64,000 nucleotides of DNA, from NCBI GenBank assembly GCA_036489755.1, contig DASXFD010000048.1, forward strand, positions 1 through 64,000, read 5' to 3'. Below the pieces are notes generated by a model. That model saw only the letters and a program-made list of their open reading frames with translations, searched no databases and was not told the DNA's origin. Both the position numbers and the translations under genes were made by a program. Each line of letters opens with the position of its first letter. The first letter of the stretch is position 1. Below, piece by piece: positions 36,357 to 45,478 of this stretch. The stretch is from JABFXX01 sp036489755. Lineage in GTDB: Bacteria; Myxococcota_A; Polyangia; Haliangiales; Haliangiaceae.

Positions 36357-37283
36357 CTACAGAAATCGATAGCCGAGCAGCGCCATCACCGTCGTGGTGG
36401 CGCCGCCCTGCGCGGCACCGTGGCTGTCTTCGCTGACGTGGAGCGCGTGCGACGGATCGTTCGCGTAGTAGCCGGAGATCGCTTCGAGCGAGAGATCGAG
36501 CTGATGCGCGCCGAGCCCGAGCGAGTAGCCGGCGCGCAGATCGAGCCCGACGCCGAGGCAATCGGGCGAGCACGCGCTCTGCGTCGGCAAGATCGACTCG
36601 TAGGCTTCGGCGGCCGAGAACGCGACGAAGCCGGGTCCACCGGCGACCCACGCGTGGTCGTCGAACCAATACTGGAGGTTCGCGCCGATGAACTCGTTCG
36701 CGACGTAGCTCGGCGACGTCGAGGTGACCTGGCTCTCGTCGACGGTCGACATCGCGATCCGCCCGAGCAACGCGACCTTGGCAGGGTAGAGCCACGCACC
36801 GACGCTCAGGCCGAGCGCGAGCTCGGGCGATGAACCGGTCGAGCCGCCGGCCCGCGACACGCCGAAGCCGAGATCGAACGTGAGGCCGCTGCGCTCGTGC
36901 GGTCGCGCGGGCACCATCGGTGGAGCCGATCGGTCGACCGTGGTCTCCGGCGCCGTGCTCGGCGGCAACGCCGTGTACTGGCCGTACATGGTCGCGGTGA
37001 CCTGCGTGACGATCGCCAGGCTCGCTTCGCGATCGGAGACCACGAACGCGACTTTCATCGAAGCGACCACCGCCCCGGTCGCATGCGCGACCAGCGAGAT
37101 CAGCAGCTGGTCACCGACCTCCTGGATCACGACGCCGAGATCGCGCTGGTCGAGCACGATGCCCTCGACCGCGAGCTCGTCGGGCACGCGCGCCTCGAGG
37201 AACTGCACGAGCGACGGATCCGGCGCCTGCGCGAGCACGACGCTCGGCAACAGCCACGGCGCGACCAGGAATGTGGTGACCAT
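36357..37283 (-). CDS. Putative outer-membrane beta-barrel protein
   Basis: 308 aa: signal peptide (MVTTFLVAPWLLPSVVLAQA), then a ~100-residue periplasmic-type alpha/beta region, then alternating hydrophobic strands (LTFDLGFGVSRAGG, LALGLSVGAWLY, VGLDLRAGYSLGLGAHQL). It ends GYRFL with a terminal aromatic-hydrophobic pattern as in outer-membrane barrels. It is divergent from the ECF sigma gene across only 70 bp and might be a target of that sigma factor. Confidence 0.75.
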   Translation of the reverse strand: MVTTFLVAPWLLPSVVLAQAPDPSLVQFLEARVPDELAVEGIVLDQRDLGVVIQEVGDQLLISLVAHATGAVVASMKVAFVVSDREASLAIVTQVTATMYGQYTALPPSTAPETTVDRSAPPMVPARPHERSGLTFDLGFGVSRAGGSTGSSPELALGLSVGAWLYPAKVALLGRIAMSTVDESQVTSTSPSYVANEFIGANLQYWFDDHAWVAGGPGFVAFSAAEAYESILPTQSACSPDCLGVGLDLRAGYSLGLGAHQLDLSLEAISGYYANDPSHALHVSEDSHGAAQGGATTTVMALLGYRFL

Positions 37284-37353
37284 GCGCCTTAGTGGCGGCG
37301 CGGCGAAGGATTCGTCAACGCGCCGTCGAGATTTCGCAGCACCGCGCTCGCGC

Positions 37354-37950
37354 ATGGAGTCACGGACACTTGACACGACGGTGCAGCAATTCTACACGCC
37401 CAAGGTGTCCGCTGTTGCGACCACAGCGAATGCCAAGTGGCTCGAGCTCGCGGCGGCGGCGCAGGCGGGCGACGGCGCCTCGCTCGATCAGCTGCTCCGG
37501 CTGCTCTACGCGGCGGTGCGCAAGCACGTGTACTTCGTGATCGGCGGCGGTGCGCTCGCCGACGACGTCGTGCAGGAGACGATGATCGCGGTCCATCGCG
37601 GGCTCGCGAGCTTTCACGGCGATGCGAGCCCGCGCACGTGGGCGCTCACGATCGCGACGCGAACCGCGCGCCGGATGCGTGCACGCGACGCGCATCACGT
37701 TCCGACCGACGAGCTCGATCTCGCCGTGTTCGACGTCGACGCGCCGGCCGCGGCCGAGATGATCTTGCTGCGCCGCGCGTTAGCTCGGCTGACCCCGAAG
37801 AAGCGCGAGGCATTCATCTTGATGTCGCTGTTCGACCTGACCGCGGACGAGGCCGGCGACGTCCTCGCCACGTTCGCGAATACGGCGGCCAGCCGCGACC
37901 GCCACGCCCGCGCCGAGCTCGCGGAGTACCTTGCCGAGGCCAAGCAATGA
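37354..37950 (+). CDS. ECF-type RNA polymerase sigma factor
   Basis: 198 aa: a sigma region 2 core (LADDVVQETMIAVHRGLASF, SPRTWALTIATRTARRMRAR) and a region 4 helix-turn-helix (LARLTPKKREAFILMSLFDL, TADEAGDVLATFANTAASRD). It would direct RNA polymerase to a small regulon. ATG 37354 is used; GTG 37405 is possible, and no Shine-Dalgarno decides. The stop overlaps a 23-codon ORF (ATGA), which in turn overlaps the FecR-like gene. Confidence 0.9.
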   Translation: MESRTLDTTVQQFYTPKVSAVATTANAKWLELAAAAQAGDGASLDQLLRLLYAAVRKHVYFVIGGGALADDVVQETMIAVHRGLASFHGDASPRTWALTIATRTARRMRARDAHHVPTDELDLAVFDVDAPAAAEMILLRRALARLTPKKREAFILMSLFDLTADEAGDVLATFANTAASRDRHARAELAEYLAEAKQ

Positions 37951-38018
37951 CGCCCACTTGCAGCTTTGACGAATTTGCCGCGCTCGGTGCCACTAATCAC
38001 GGGACGTTCCACCTTTGA
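37947..38018 (+). CDS. 23-codon ORF linking sigma factor and anti-sigma gene
   Basis: The frame reads MTPTCSFDEFAALGATNHGT then FHL and stops. It begins in the sigma stop (ATGA) and ends in the next start (TTGA), so ribosomes could pass through all three frames. It may be a coupling leader, a real micropeptide, or the remnant of a longer anti-sigma N-terminus. There is no domain to judge by. Confidence 0.4.
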   Translation: MTPTCSFDEFAALGATNHGTFHL

Positions 38019-39100
38019 ACCTCGACGATCTCATCGCCCGCGCGCGTCAGCTCGACGTTCGCCCGGAGCACGCCAGCGCGTATGTGGCGGATCTCGCACG
38101 CTGGACGCGTCGCGAGCGCGAGCTGCCGCAGCCGCGGCGGTGGCCGGCGTTTGTCGTCGGGTTCGCGGCGGCCGCGACGATCGCGGCGGTGCTGTGGCTC
38201 GTGCGTGCGCCGTCGGCGACGACTGCCGCGCCCACGCAGATCGGCGATCGCGTCGCGATTCTCGCCAGCGCCGGGAGCCGCTATGCGGTCGCGGCGATCG
38301 ACGCGAGTCACACCGAGATCGCGATCGAGCGTGGTGCGGTGACGGCGCACGTGTTTCCCGGCGCGAGCGCGCATAGCGTGGTGCTGCGCGGCGGCGGCGT
38401 GCAGGCGACGGGCACGGATACGCTCACGCTCGCGGTCGACGATCGCGGCAACGCGCGGGTCTCGGCGAACGCGGGCAGCGCGGTCGTGCAAGGCGTCTCG
38501 ATCGAAGCGGGGCAGAGCGTTCCCGCAGCGAGTGAGCCCGTCGGTGCGGCCGCGGCGTCGCGGCTGGCCGCGCTGGAGGTCCCGGTCGCGCGTGTAGTCG
38601 CGTCGGACGTGCCGCGCGATGCGGAGGTGCCCGTGCCGATCGCGATCGAGCACACGCCGGTCGAGGATGCGCGCCAGCCGGTGCCGGCGCCGGTGCCGTC
38701 GCACCCGGCGATCGTCGTCGACGCCGGAATCGCGCAGCACGTGCCGGCGGATGCGGTGCAGCCGGCGAATGCGACTCCGACCGTGACCGATCGCTGGCGG
38801 AGCGCGCGGCTGTTCCGATCGCAAGGGAAGTTCAACGAGGCGATCGCGGAGTGCGTCGCGATCGCAGACTCGGGCGATCGAACGTGGGCGCCAATCGCGC
38901 TGGTCGAAGCCGCGCGCATCGAGCTCGGGCCGCTCGCCGCGCCGGAGCGCACGATCGCCTACGTCGATCGCTTCACGCGCGAGTGGCCGGAGAACGAGCT
39001 CGCCCCGGAAGCGCGCGACCTGCGTTGCCGCGCGCTGACCCAGCTCGGGCGCGGCGCGGAGTGCACGACGCCCGACGGCGGCGTCGCACCGAAGCCGTGA
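38015..39100 (+). CDS. FecR-like anti-sigma/membrane protein with TPR
   Basis: 361 aa. A short helical cytoplasmic N-terminus, one membrane helix (~43-63, RWPAFVVGFAAAATIAAVLW), and a periplasmic FecR-like beta domain (GDRVAILASAGSRYAVAAID, ERGAVTAHVF). A Pro/Val/Ala linker and a C-terminal TPR-like segment (RSARLFRSQGKFNEAIAECV) follow. The arrangement fits a membrane anti-sigma factor for the ECF gene upstream. The start TTG at 38015 overlaps the upstream stop; no better start was seen. Confidence 0.82.
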   Translation: MNLDDLIARARQLDVRPEHASAYVADLARWTRRERELPQPRRWPAFVVGFAAAATIAAVLWLVRAPSATTAAPTQIGDRVAILASAGSRYAVAAIDASHTEIAIERGAVTAHVFPGASAHSVVLRGGGVQATGTDTLTLAVDDRGNARVSANAGSAVVQGVSIEAGQSVPAASEPVGAAAASRLAALEVPVARVVASDVPRDAEVPVPIAIEHTPVEDARQPVPAPVPSHPAIVVDAGIAQHVPADAVQPANATPTVTDRWRSARLFRSQGKFNEAIAECVAIADSGDRTWAPIALVEAARIELGPLAAPERTIAYVDRFTREWPENELAPEARDLRCRALTQLGRGAECTTPDGGVAPKP

Positions 39101-39184
39101 TCGACGACGCCTGCGCGACCTGATCGCGAAACATCGACCTGCTCGGCCGCTGCATTTCGCCCCATGATGTTTTATGACGTCGTG

Positions 39185-39877
39185 ATGCGTTCATGCAGTG
39201 GTCTCGTTCTAGTCCTCGGCGCGGTCGGCTGCGCACACGCGACGTTGCCGGATGCTCGCGTCGGAAATCCGATCGCGGCCGGCAAGGTCGAACAAAATCG
39301 GATCGTCCACACCAACAAGACGTGGGAGCAGCAATTTCAGATGCCGCCTGGAACCGGCGACGAATCCGCGACGCTCGTCGAGGCGGATGCGCAGAAGGCC
39401 TGCTTCGAGCTCGTCAGCACCACGAACGACACGTTTGATCTGAAGGCGTCGAAGTTCGAGCTCCGAGTCGACAACCAGGTCGTGGCCGGCACGCCGGAGG
39501 TCACCGCGGACGATCCGACGACGAAGGAGCTCGACGGCACCGAGACCGTCCAGCAAGGCACCGGAGAGATGAAGCCGTGCACCGACTTCTCTCAGGTCAC
39601 CGGGAAGTGCGCCGACACCGATCGCGAGAAGACCAAAGACGTCGACAAGACGGTCCACTTCACCCTCACGACGTATCACGTGCACATCTGCTATCCGAAC
39701 CCGGGCATCGCGGCGGCGACGAAGCTGCTGATGCTGTCGACGACGTTCCACGTCGTGAACGAGTCGACGAAGGCCGATCCGACGTTCAGCCTGGACTCCA
39801 CGTCGGTCTGGCGATGGGGCTTTGGACCGGGCGACGTGAAGTCCGCGAGCTGCGAAGACATCAGCGCCGACTGCTAG
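39185..39877 (+). CDS. Lipoprotein of unknown function, 230 aa
   Basis: The signal MRSCSGLVLVLGAVGC has lipobox AVGC. The mature part is a Thr/Asp/Lys-rich beta protein with five or more Cys. The end sequence SVWRWGFGPGDVKSASCEDI is distinctive, but I know no family. An ATG seven codons upstream (39164) only lengthens the signal. The flanking gap 39101-39184 shows no gene. Confidence 0.78.
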   Translation: MRSCSGLVLVLGAVGCAHATLPDARVGNPIAAGKVEQNRIVHTNKTWEQQFQMPPGTGDESATLVEADAQKACFELVSTTNDTFDLKASKFELRVDNQVVAGTPEVTADDPTTKELDGTETVQQGTGEMKPCTDFSQVTGKCADTDREKTKDVDKTVHFTLTTYHVHICYPNPGIAAATKLLMLSTTFHVVNESTKADPTFSLDSTSVWRWGFGPGDVKSASCEDISADC

Positions 39878-39897
39878 ACAGCTGCTACGCTCGTCGT

Positions 39898-40506
39898 GTG
39901 TTCGTCGCCGTCGAGCGGTTGCTGGTCAAGCTGCGCAATCCCGCGCCGCGCGCCGACGAGCTGATCGCGCTGGGCGATCGCGTGCGCGCCGAGCTCGGGC
40001 GCGTGGCCGACGACGAGGAGCGCGACCTCGCGGACGAGCTGCGCGCGCGCAAGCTCGAAGTCGCCGCGGCGCTCGAAGGCGTGTCGTCGTGCGGCAGCTG
40101 CGCGACCGGCTTCCCAAAACCGATGGGCTGCCACGACGGCGGCGCGTGCTGCGGCGGTGTCACCGCGCACGTGTTCGACGACGACGAGCTCGCCGGGCTC
40201 GTGCTCGGCGGAACGCGCGCGCGCGATCTCACGCCGCCGCCGAGGACGGACGAGCACGCCGGCTGTGCGTTTCGTGCGGCCGACGGCTGCACGCTCGCGA
40301 TCGCGGATCGCCCGGCACGGTGCGTCCACTACGCGTGCGACGGGTTGCGCCGCGAGCTGCACGCGCGCGGTCGCCTCGATGCGCTCGAGCCCAAGCTCGA
40401 TGCGCTGCGCGCCGCGATGCGCCGGTTCGCCGAGGTTCATCGCGCGCGGACCGATCGCGACGTGCTCGGCTCGATCGCGGACGCAGTCGCCGCCGCTCAG
40501 CGGTGA
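39898..40506 (+). CDS. YkgJ-like Cys-cluster protein
   Basis: 202 aa. Helical charged N-terminus, then CGSC..., GCHDGGACCGG, and CAFRAADGCTLAIADRPARC with HYAC. This spacing is like YkgJ/UPF0153-type proteins thought to bind zinc or an Fe-S cluster. The GTG at 39898 is the first start after the previous gene's stop, 20 nt away. The 3' end overlaps the convergent kinase gene by 10 nt. Its target is unknown. Confidence 0.75.
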   Translation: MFVAVERLLVKLRNPAPRADELIALGDRVRAELGRVADDEERDLADELRARKLEVAAALEGVSSCGSCATGFPKPMGCHDGGACCGGVTAHVFDDDELAGLVLGGTRARDLTPPPRTDEHAGCAFRAADGCTLAIADRPARCVHYACDGLRRELHARGRLDALEPKLDALRAAMRRFAEVHRARTDRDVLGSIADAVAAAQR

Positions 40507-43500
40507 GCGGCGAGCCAGATCTTCATCTGGTTGACGTCGTCGTCGTCGCCGGCGCGCGTGTAGAGCTCGAGTGCCGTGCGCGCTTCCGCGACGCCGCGGG
40601 CGCGCGTCGCCGGCGATGCGGCGAGCGCCGCCGCCAGATAGAAGTGCGTTTCGGCGACGAGCGCATCGGGCATCTTCGCGCCGGTGCGGATCGCGAGCGC
40701 GCGCTCGAGGTACGGCATCGCGTCGACCGGCCGGCCGAGCTCGGTCAACGCGTCGCCGATGCCGTTCAGCGCGAACGACACCTTCGGATGATCGCGCGGC
40801 AGCGTCTTGTCGAAGATCGCGAGCGCTTGTTGCCACGACGCGAGCGCGCCCGCGTAGTCGTTCTGCAACGCTTGGAGCTGCGCGAGCGCGCCGAGCCCTT
40901 GCGCGAGGCGCGGATGCTCGCCGCCGTACGCGTTGCGATAGAGCGCGACCGCGCGCACCGCGAGCGACGTGGCCTCGGCGAGCTTGTGTTGACTCTCCAA
41001 GACGCTCGCCTCGCGCTCGAGATAATCGGGGATGTCGGGGTGGTCGGCGCCTTGGGCGGCGATCGCGATCTGCTCGGCGTGGCGAATCATCGCGAGCGCA
41101 TCGTCGAGCCGGCCTTCGCGTTCGGCGATCACGCCGAGCTCCGAGATCGTGTACGCGACGTGCAAATCGCCGGCGCCGAGCTTCGCTTCGAAGATCGCGC
41201 GCGCTCGCTCGAGCACCGGCGTCGCGGCCTTGTAGTCGCGAACCACGACGAGCGCGTTGCCGAGATGTGTGAGCGTGATCGCGAGCTCCACGCTGTCGTC
41301 GCCGTCGGCGCGCTTGTAGATCGCCATCGCCTGCTCGAAGTAGGCGCGCGCCGCGACGGGATCGCCGCGTTCGGCGGAGAACGCGCCGAGGTTGTCGTAG
41401 GAATCGGCGACGGCCGGATGGTCGCGGCCGAGCGCTGCGATCCGGATCGCGAACGCGCGATCGTAGAGCGCCTTCGCGTCGTCGAGCTTGCTCTCGGCGC
41501 GCGCCACGTTGCCGAGATCGTCGAGCGCGCCGGCGACGTCGGGATGATCGGGCGCCTCGAGCCGCTGGCGCGCCGCGAGCACGCGCTCGTAGAACCGGCG
41601 CGCGTCGGCGAGCTTGCCCTCGACCTGCGCGACGTGGCCGAGCTGCGCGAGCGTGCCGAGCACCAGCACGTGGTCGGGGCCGAGCTCCTTGTCGCCGCGC
41701 GCGAGGGCGCGTTCGTACGCGGCTTGTGCGAGCGTTGGCTTGCCGCGTGCGAGGTCGACGTCACCGCGCGCGTCGTCGAGCTCGATCGCGACCTCGGGCG
41801 CGAGATGCGTCGTCGCGGCCGCGGCATCGGCAAGCTCGATGACCTCGAGCGCCGCGTCGTACTTGCCGGCGAGCGCCGCGAGCGCGTCGGCGAGATCCGC
41901 CGATGCCGCGACCTCGGTTACCGTGTCGTGCGACGCGCGCGCGACGCGGATCGCCTCGCGAAAGCTCGCGAGCGCGGCGCGATCGGCGAGCCGGCGCTGC
42001 GCCTGGCCGAGCACGCGGGCGGCGCGCGCGACGATCGGTTGGTCGCCGAGCGCGCGGGAATCACCGAGCGCGGCATTTGCGATCGTGCGCGCGGCCGCGT
42101 AATGGCCGAGCTCGAGCTCGGCGTTCGCGCGATCGACGCGCGCGGCGATCGATGCGCGCTGGGCGACGGCCGTCACCGACGCGAGCGGCGGCGCGGCGAG
42201 CTCCGTGGCGCGCGCACACGGCGACGCATCGGGCAGCCGCAGGGCGGCATCGAGCGCGCGGTCGACGGCGACGCCGTCGCCGGTGCCGAGCACGTCGAGC
42301 GTCGCGCCGAGCTCGTCGAGCTTGTCGGTCAGGCAGCTCATCCGCACGTCGAGAGCGCGCTCCGATTGCTCGCCGCGCACGTGCGTCGCCTCGCAGACGC
42401 CGCGATGCTCGACGGTCCACGCGGCGCCCCATGCGTCGACGATCGGCGCGACGCGCGCGAACGTCTCGGCCGCGTGCGGCCGGCCCGACGCCGCAAACGA
42501 CGCCTGTACTTGCACGCGACGCGCCGGGTTCCACACGGCGGCGAGCTCGCCGGCACCGTCACCGCACGCGATCGCAGGCGACCGGCCGAACCCGACGGCG
42601 AGCGCGGCTGCGACCGCGGCGACGGCGACCGCGATGCCGGCGAGTTGTGCGCGGCGCCGCGCACGCCCGCGATCGAGCGCGGCGATCAGCGCGGTCATCG
42701 CCGGAAACCGTGCCGCCGGATCGAGCGCGAGCCCGCGCACGAGCGCGCGACGCAGCCACCGCGGCACGCGGCGCCCGGCCGGTGCGCCGAGCAGCTCGCC
42801 GCGCGTCACGCTCGCGGATAGCTCTTCGAACGTCGCGCCGCCGAATGGATGCGCGCCGTACACCGCCTCGTACAGCGCGACGCACAGCGAGAACTGATCG
42901 CTCGCCGCGGTCGCCGGCTCGCCGCGAAACTGCTCGGGGGACATGTAGCGTGGCGTGCCCATCACCGCGCCGGTCCGCGTCAACGACTGATCGCGCGGAG
43001 GCTCGGGCTCGTCCGCCGCGCGCTCGATGCCGACGAGCCCGAAATCGGTGACGCAGACGCGGCCGCCGCGAAACAGCAGCACGTTGTCGGGTTTGACGTC
43101 GCGATGGACGAGGCCGACCGCGTGCGCCGCGGCGAGCCCGCGCGCGGCATCGACGAACAACTCGACGAGCGCGCGCAACGCGGGCCGAGTCGCGAGCCGC
43201 GCGCGCAAGTTGCCGCCGTCGGCGAGCTCCATCGCGATGTAGATCTGGCCGCGGTGACTGCCGACGTCGTGGACCTTGATCACGTTGCGGTGATCGATCT
43301 TCGCGAGCGCTTGGGCCTCGCGCAGCAAGCGCTGCCGCGCCTCGGCCGACGCGTGGATGCCGCGCAGCAACTTGATCGCGACGTCGCGATCGAGCTCGGG
43401 ATCGTGCGCTGCGTAGACCACGCCCATCCCGCCGGTTCCGAGCACGCGCTCGACGGTGAACCGGCCGATCGCGGCGACGTCGGCCAGCTCGGGCTCGCCG

Positions 43501-43643
43501 GCGTCGACCGCGACCGCATGGCCGATGATCTCGCGACAGCTCGCGCACGCGTGCACGTGGTCTTCGATCGCCGCGCGCTCGTCGGGCGTGATCGCGTGCT
43601 CGACGAACGCGGCGAGCTGCATGTCGCCGGGACACGCGCTCAC
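40497..43643 (-). CDS. Ser/Thr protein kinase with N-terminal anti-sigma zinc finger and TPR repeats
   Basis: 1048 aa. Residues 1-50 form a zf-HC2/ZAS-like finger with HVHACASC (HxxxCxxC at 29-36). The kinase domain (~60-320) has GTGGMGVVY, Lys91, HRDVKPDN with the catalytic Asp at 182, DFG at 200-202 and GTPRYMSPEQF. A membrane helix follows near 340-360. The remaining ~650 residues are TPR-type repeats (e.g. GNVARAESKLDDAKALYDRA, GDPVAARAYFEQAM). The GTG start overlaps the sigma-factor stop (GTGA), so the kinase is probably the sigma factor's regulator. Confidence 0.92.
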   Translation of the reverse strand: MSACPGDMQLAAFVEHAITPDERAAIEDHVHACASCREIIGHAVAVDAGEPELADVAAIGRFTVERVLGTGGMGVVYAAHDPELDRDVAIKLLRGIHASAEARQRLLREAQALAKIDHRNVIKVHDVGSHRGQIYIAMELADGGNLRARLATRPALRALVELFVDAARGLAAAHAVGLVHRDVKPDNVLLFRGGRVCVTDFGLVGIERAADEPEPPRDQSLTRTGAVMGTPRYMSPEQFRGEPATAASDQFSLCVALYEAVYGAHPFGGATFEELSASVTRGELLGAPAGRRVPRWLRRALVRGLALDPAARFPAMTALIAALDRGRARRRAQLAGIAVAVAAVAAALAVGFGRSPAIACGDGAGELAAVWNPARRVQVQASFAASGRPHAAETFARVAPIVDAWGAAWTVEHRGVCEATHVRGEQSERALDVRMSCLTDKLDELGATLDVLGTGDGVAVDRALDAALRLPDASPCARATELAAPPLASVTAVAQRASIAARVDRANAELELGHYAAARTIANAALGDSRALGDQPIVARAARVLGQAQRRLADRAALASFREAIRVARASHDTVTEVAASADLADALAALAGKYDAALEVIELADAAAATTHLAPEVAIELDDARGDVDLARGKPTLAQAAYERALARGDKELGPDHVLVLGTLAQLGHVAQVEGKLADARRFYERVLAARQRLEAPDHPDVAGALDDLGNVARAESKLDDAKALYDRAFAIRIAALGRDHPAVADSYDNLGAFSAERGDPVAARAYFEQAMAIYKRADGDDSVELAITLTHLGNALVVVRDYKAATPVLERARAIFEAKLGAGDLHVAYTISELGVIAEREGRLDDALAMIRHAEQIAIAAQGADHPDIPDYLEREASVLESQHKLAEATSLAVRAVALYRNAYGGEHPRLAQGLGALAQLQALQNDYAGALASWQQALAIFDKTLPRDHPKVSFALNGIGDALTELGRPVDAMPYLERALAIRTGAKMPDALVAETHFYLAAALAASPATRARGVAEARTALELYTRAGDDDDVNQMKIWLAAHR

Positions 43644-44521
43644 AGCGTTTGATCCGGAAACAGGCGGTGCAGCGATAGCTCGATCTGGCTATCGATCAGG
43701 TCGAGCATGCTCGCGAGCCCGGCGGTGTCACCGACGCCGAGCTCGGCGATCAGCGCGGTCCGCGCCGTGGCGTGCAGCTGGCGCCGCGCCGCGGCGAGCG
43801 TTCGCGCGACGGTGCTGCGATGCAGCTGGTAGGTCGCGGCGATCTGCTCGAGGCTCAGCTGATCGAGCATCGCGTGGCGCAAGAACGTTCGCTCGCGCGA
43901 CGGCAGCTCGGCGATCGCGGTCGCGAGCGCGCGCTTGGTCGCCGCGACGAGCTGGGCGCGCGCGGCGGCTTCGCGCGGATCCGCGCCGGGCGCCGGGACA
44001 GCCGCGAGGATCGTGTCGCTGAGATCGAGCGCGTCGTTGCGCTGCGCCTGCGCGACGTCGAGAAACGTGCGCGCCGCGACGATCTTGAACCAGTTCTCGA
44101 GGTAGCCGAAGCCGGAGTAATCGCGGATCCGCGGCGGAGCCGAGTCGCCGCCGACGAACAGCTTGATGCGGAGCTGCTGGCGCAGCTCGTCGGGATCGAG
44201 CCGGTGAAATCGGCGCAACAGCCGGTCGAGCATGGTCGCGTGCGCGGTCTCGAACGCGGCGATCGCGCGCGGATCGTTGCTCGACGTCCACCACGCGAGC
44301 ATCAGATCGGCGAGGCGCAGCCGCGGCAATGCGGCCGCGAGGTCGTCCTGATCCTTCGCGCGCGCGACGACGTAGGCGGCGAACGTGCCGTCGGCGCTCG
44401 GCGCGTCGGGCCAGCGCGCCTGCGCCTCGGCCAGCCCGGCCTCGAGCACCGGCGCGAGTGTCTCGGCACGCGCGGGATCGGCGAGCAGCCCCGACAGCGC
44501 GCGTGCCAGCTCGCCGACCAT
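43640..44521 (-). CDS. Sigma-70-family factor of myxobacterial type
   Basis: 293 aa. A ~100-residue N-terminal extension of its own kind is followed by sigma region 2 (YLENWFKIVAARTFLDVAQA) and region 4 (LPSRERTFLRHAMLDQLSLE, QIAATYQLHRSTVARTLAAA). It is longer than an ECF sigma factor and fits the myxobacterial sigma group that is often paired with kinases. GAGGGG precedes the ATG. The stop overlaps the zinc-finger kinase start; a lipoprotein gene diverges 77 bp away. Confidence 0.87.
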   Translation of the reverse strand: MVGELARALSGLLADPARAETLAPVLEAGLAEAQARWPDAPSADGTFAAYVVARAKDQDDLAAALPRLRLADLMLAWWTSSNDPRAIAAFETAHATMLDRLLRRFHRLDPDELRQQLRIKLFVGGDSAPPRIRDYSGFGYLENWFKIVAARTFLDVAQAQRNDALDLSDTILAAVPAPGADPREAAARAQLVAATKRALATAIAELPSRERTFLRHAMLDQLSLEQIAATYQLHRSTVARTLAAARRQLHATARTALIAELGVGDTAGLASMLDLIDSQIELSLHRLFPDQTL

Positions 44522-44598
44522 CCCCTCACCATAGCAAGGGTGCGACACCTCGCGCGCCGCCGCGCGACTCGGAACGGCGGCCCGCAGTCCGGACCGGC

Positions 44599-45459
44599 AT
44601 GACGAATTCGGATCGCCTTGCTCTCGCCATCGTGCTCGCCATCGGCGCGTGCACGCCGGCTGCTTCCACGCCACCTCCCGACGGCGCCGGGCCGGGGTCG
44701 GCGGCGCACTTCGGCACGTTCACCGCGGCGTGGTCGGTGCAGAACGTCGACGGCTCGCCGGCGACCTGCGAGTCCGGCTTCGACACGATGAAGGTCAGCG
44801 CCAACCCGTGGGATGACAACCTCGGCGGTCCCGATCCGTCCGCTACGCCGATCGTCGGCATGTTCGACTGCGTCGCCGGCTCGGGCACGATGCAGCTGCA
44901 GATCGACGGCATGCTCGGCGACGCGGCGCTCAACGGCAAATACGACATCACCTGGGAAGAGACCGACTCGACCGGCAACACGACGGTCGCGACGGACGTC
45001 CAGTCGGAGCTCGATTACGAGACGACGGTCGATCTGTCGAGCGGTGCCGCGACCAGCTCGGTGACGATGTATCAAGACGGCGGCTACGCGTGGATCGGCT
45101 GGGCCCTCTACGGCATGACCTCGACGCAGTTCCTCGACAGCTGCGCGGGCGCCGGCGTCGATATGATCGGGCTCGAGCTGACCGAGATGACCTCGAACGC
45201 GGTCACGAACCTGATGTTCCCGTGCGGCACGAGCGACAACACCACCTCCGGCGTGGTCGGCCAGCCGGTCGACGAGCTCGATCAGGTCGGCGGCGGCGTC
45301 GCGCCGGTCCTCGCGGGGTTCTACACGATCGTCGCCACCGCATACGCGAGCGGCCAAGCGGTCGGGACGAGCGACGGCCACGACGACATCAATGTCACCG
45401 CGCCGAACGTGATCCAGGTCGGCCCAGAATTGTCGATCATCACGCTCACGAACCGTTGA
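44599..45459 (+). CDS. Lipoprotein of unknown function, 286 aa
   Basis: The signal has lipobox IGAC (MTNSDRLALAIVLAIGAC), then a Pro/Gly/Ala linker. A beta-rich domain with several Asp/Thr-rich strands and four Cys follows. No family is recognised. It lies divergent to the sigma factor gene (77 bp shared upstream region), so it could be a target, and 19 bp before the PEGA gene. Confidence 0.78.
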   Translation: MTNSDRLALAIVLAIGACTPAASTPPPDGAGPGSAAHFGTFTAAWSVQNVDGSPATCESGFDTMKVSANPWDDNLGGPDPSATPIVGMFDCVAGSGTMQLQIDGMLGDAALNGKYDITWEETDSTGNTTVATDVQSELDYETTVDLSSGAATSSVTMYQDGGYAWIGWALYGMTSTQFLDSCAGAGVDMIGLELTEMTSNAVTNLMFPCGTSDNTTSGVVGQPVDELDQVGGGVAPVLAGFYTIVATAYASGQAVGTSDGHDDINVTAPNVIQVGPELSIITLTNR

Positions 45460-45478
45460 CTGCGATAAACTGGGGAGA

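Noticed and set aside
40089..42821. 910-codon open frame on the + strand
   Set aside because: It is antisense to the TPR kinase; low-complexity Arg/Glu/Ala sequence without motifs.
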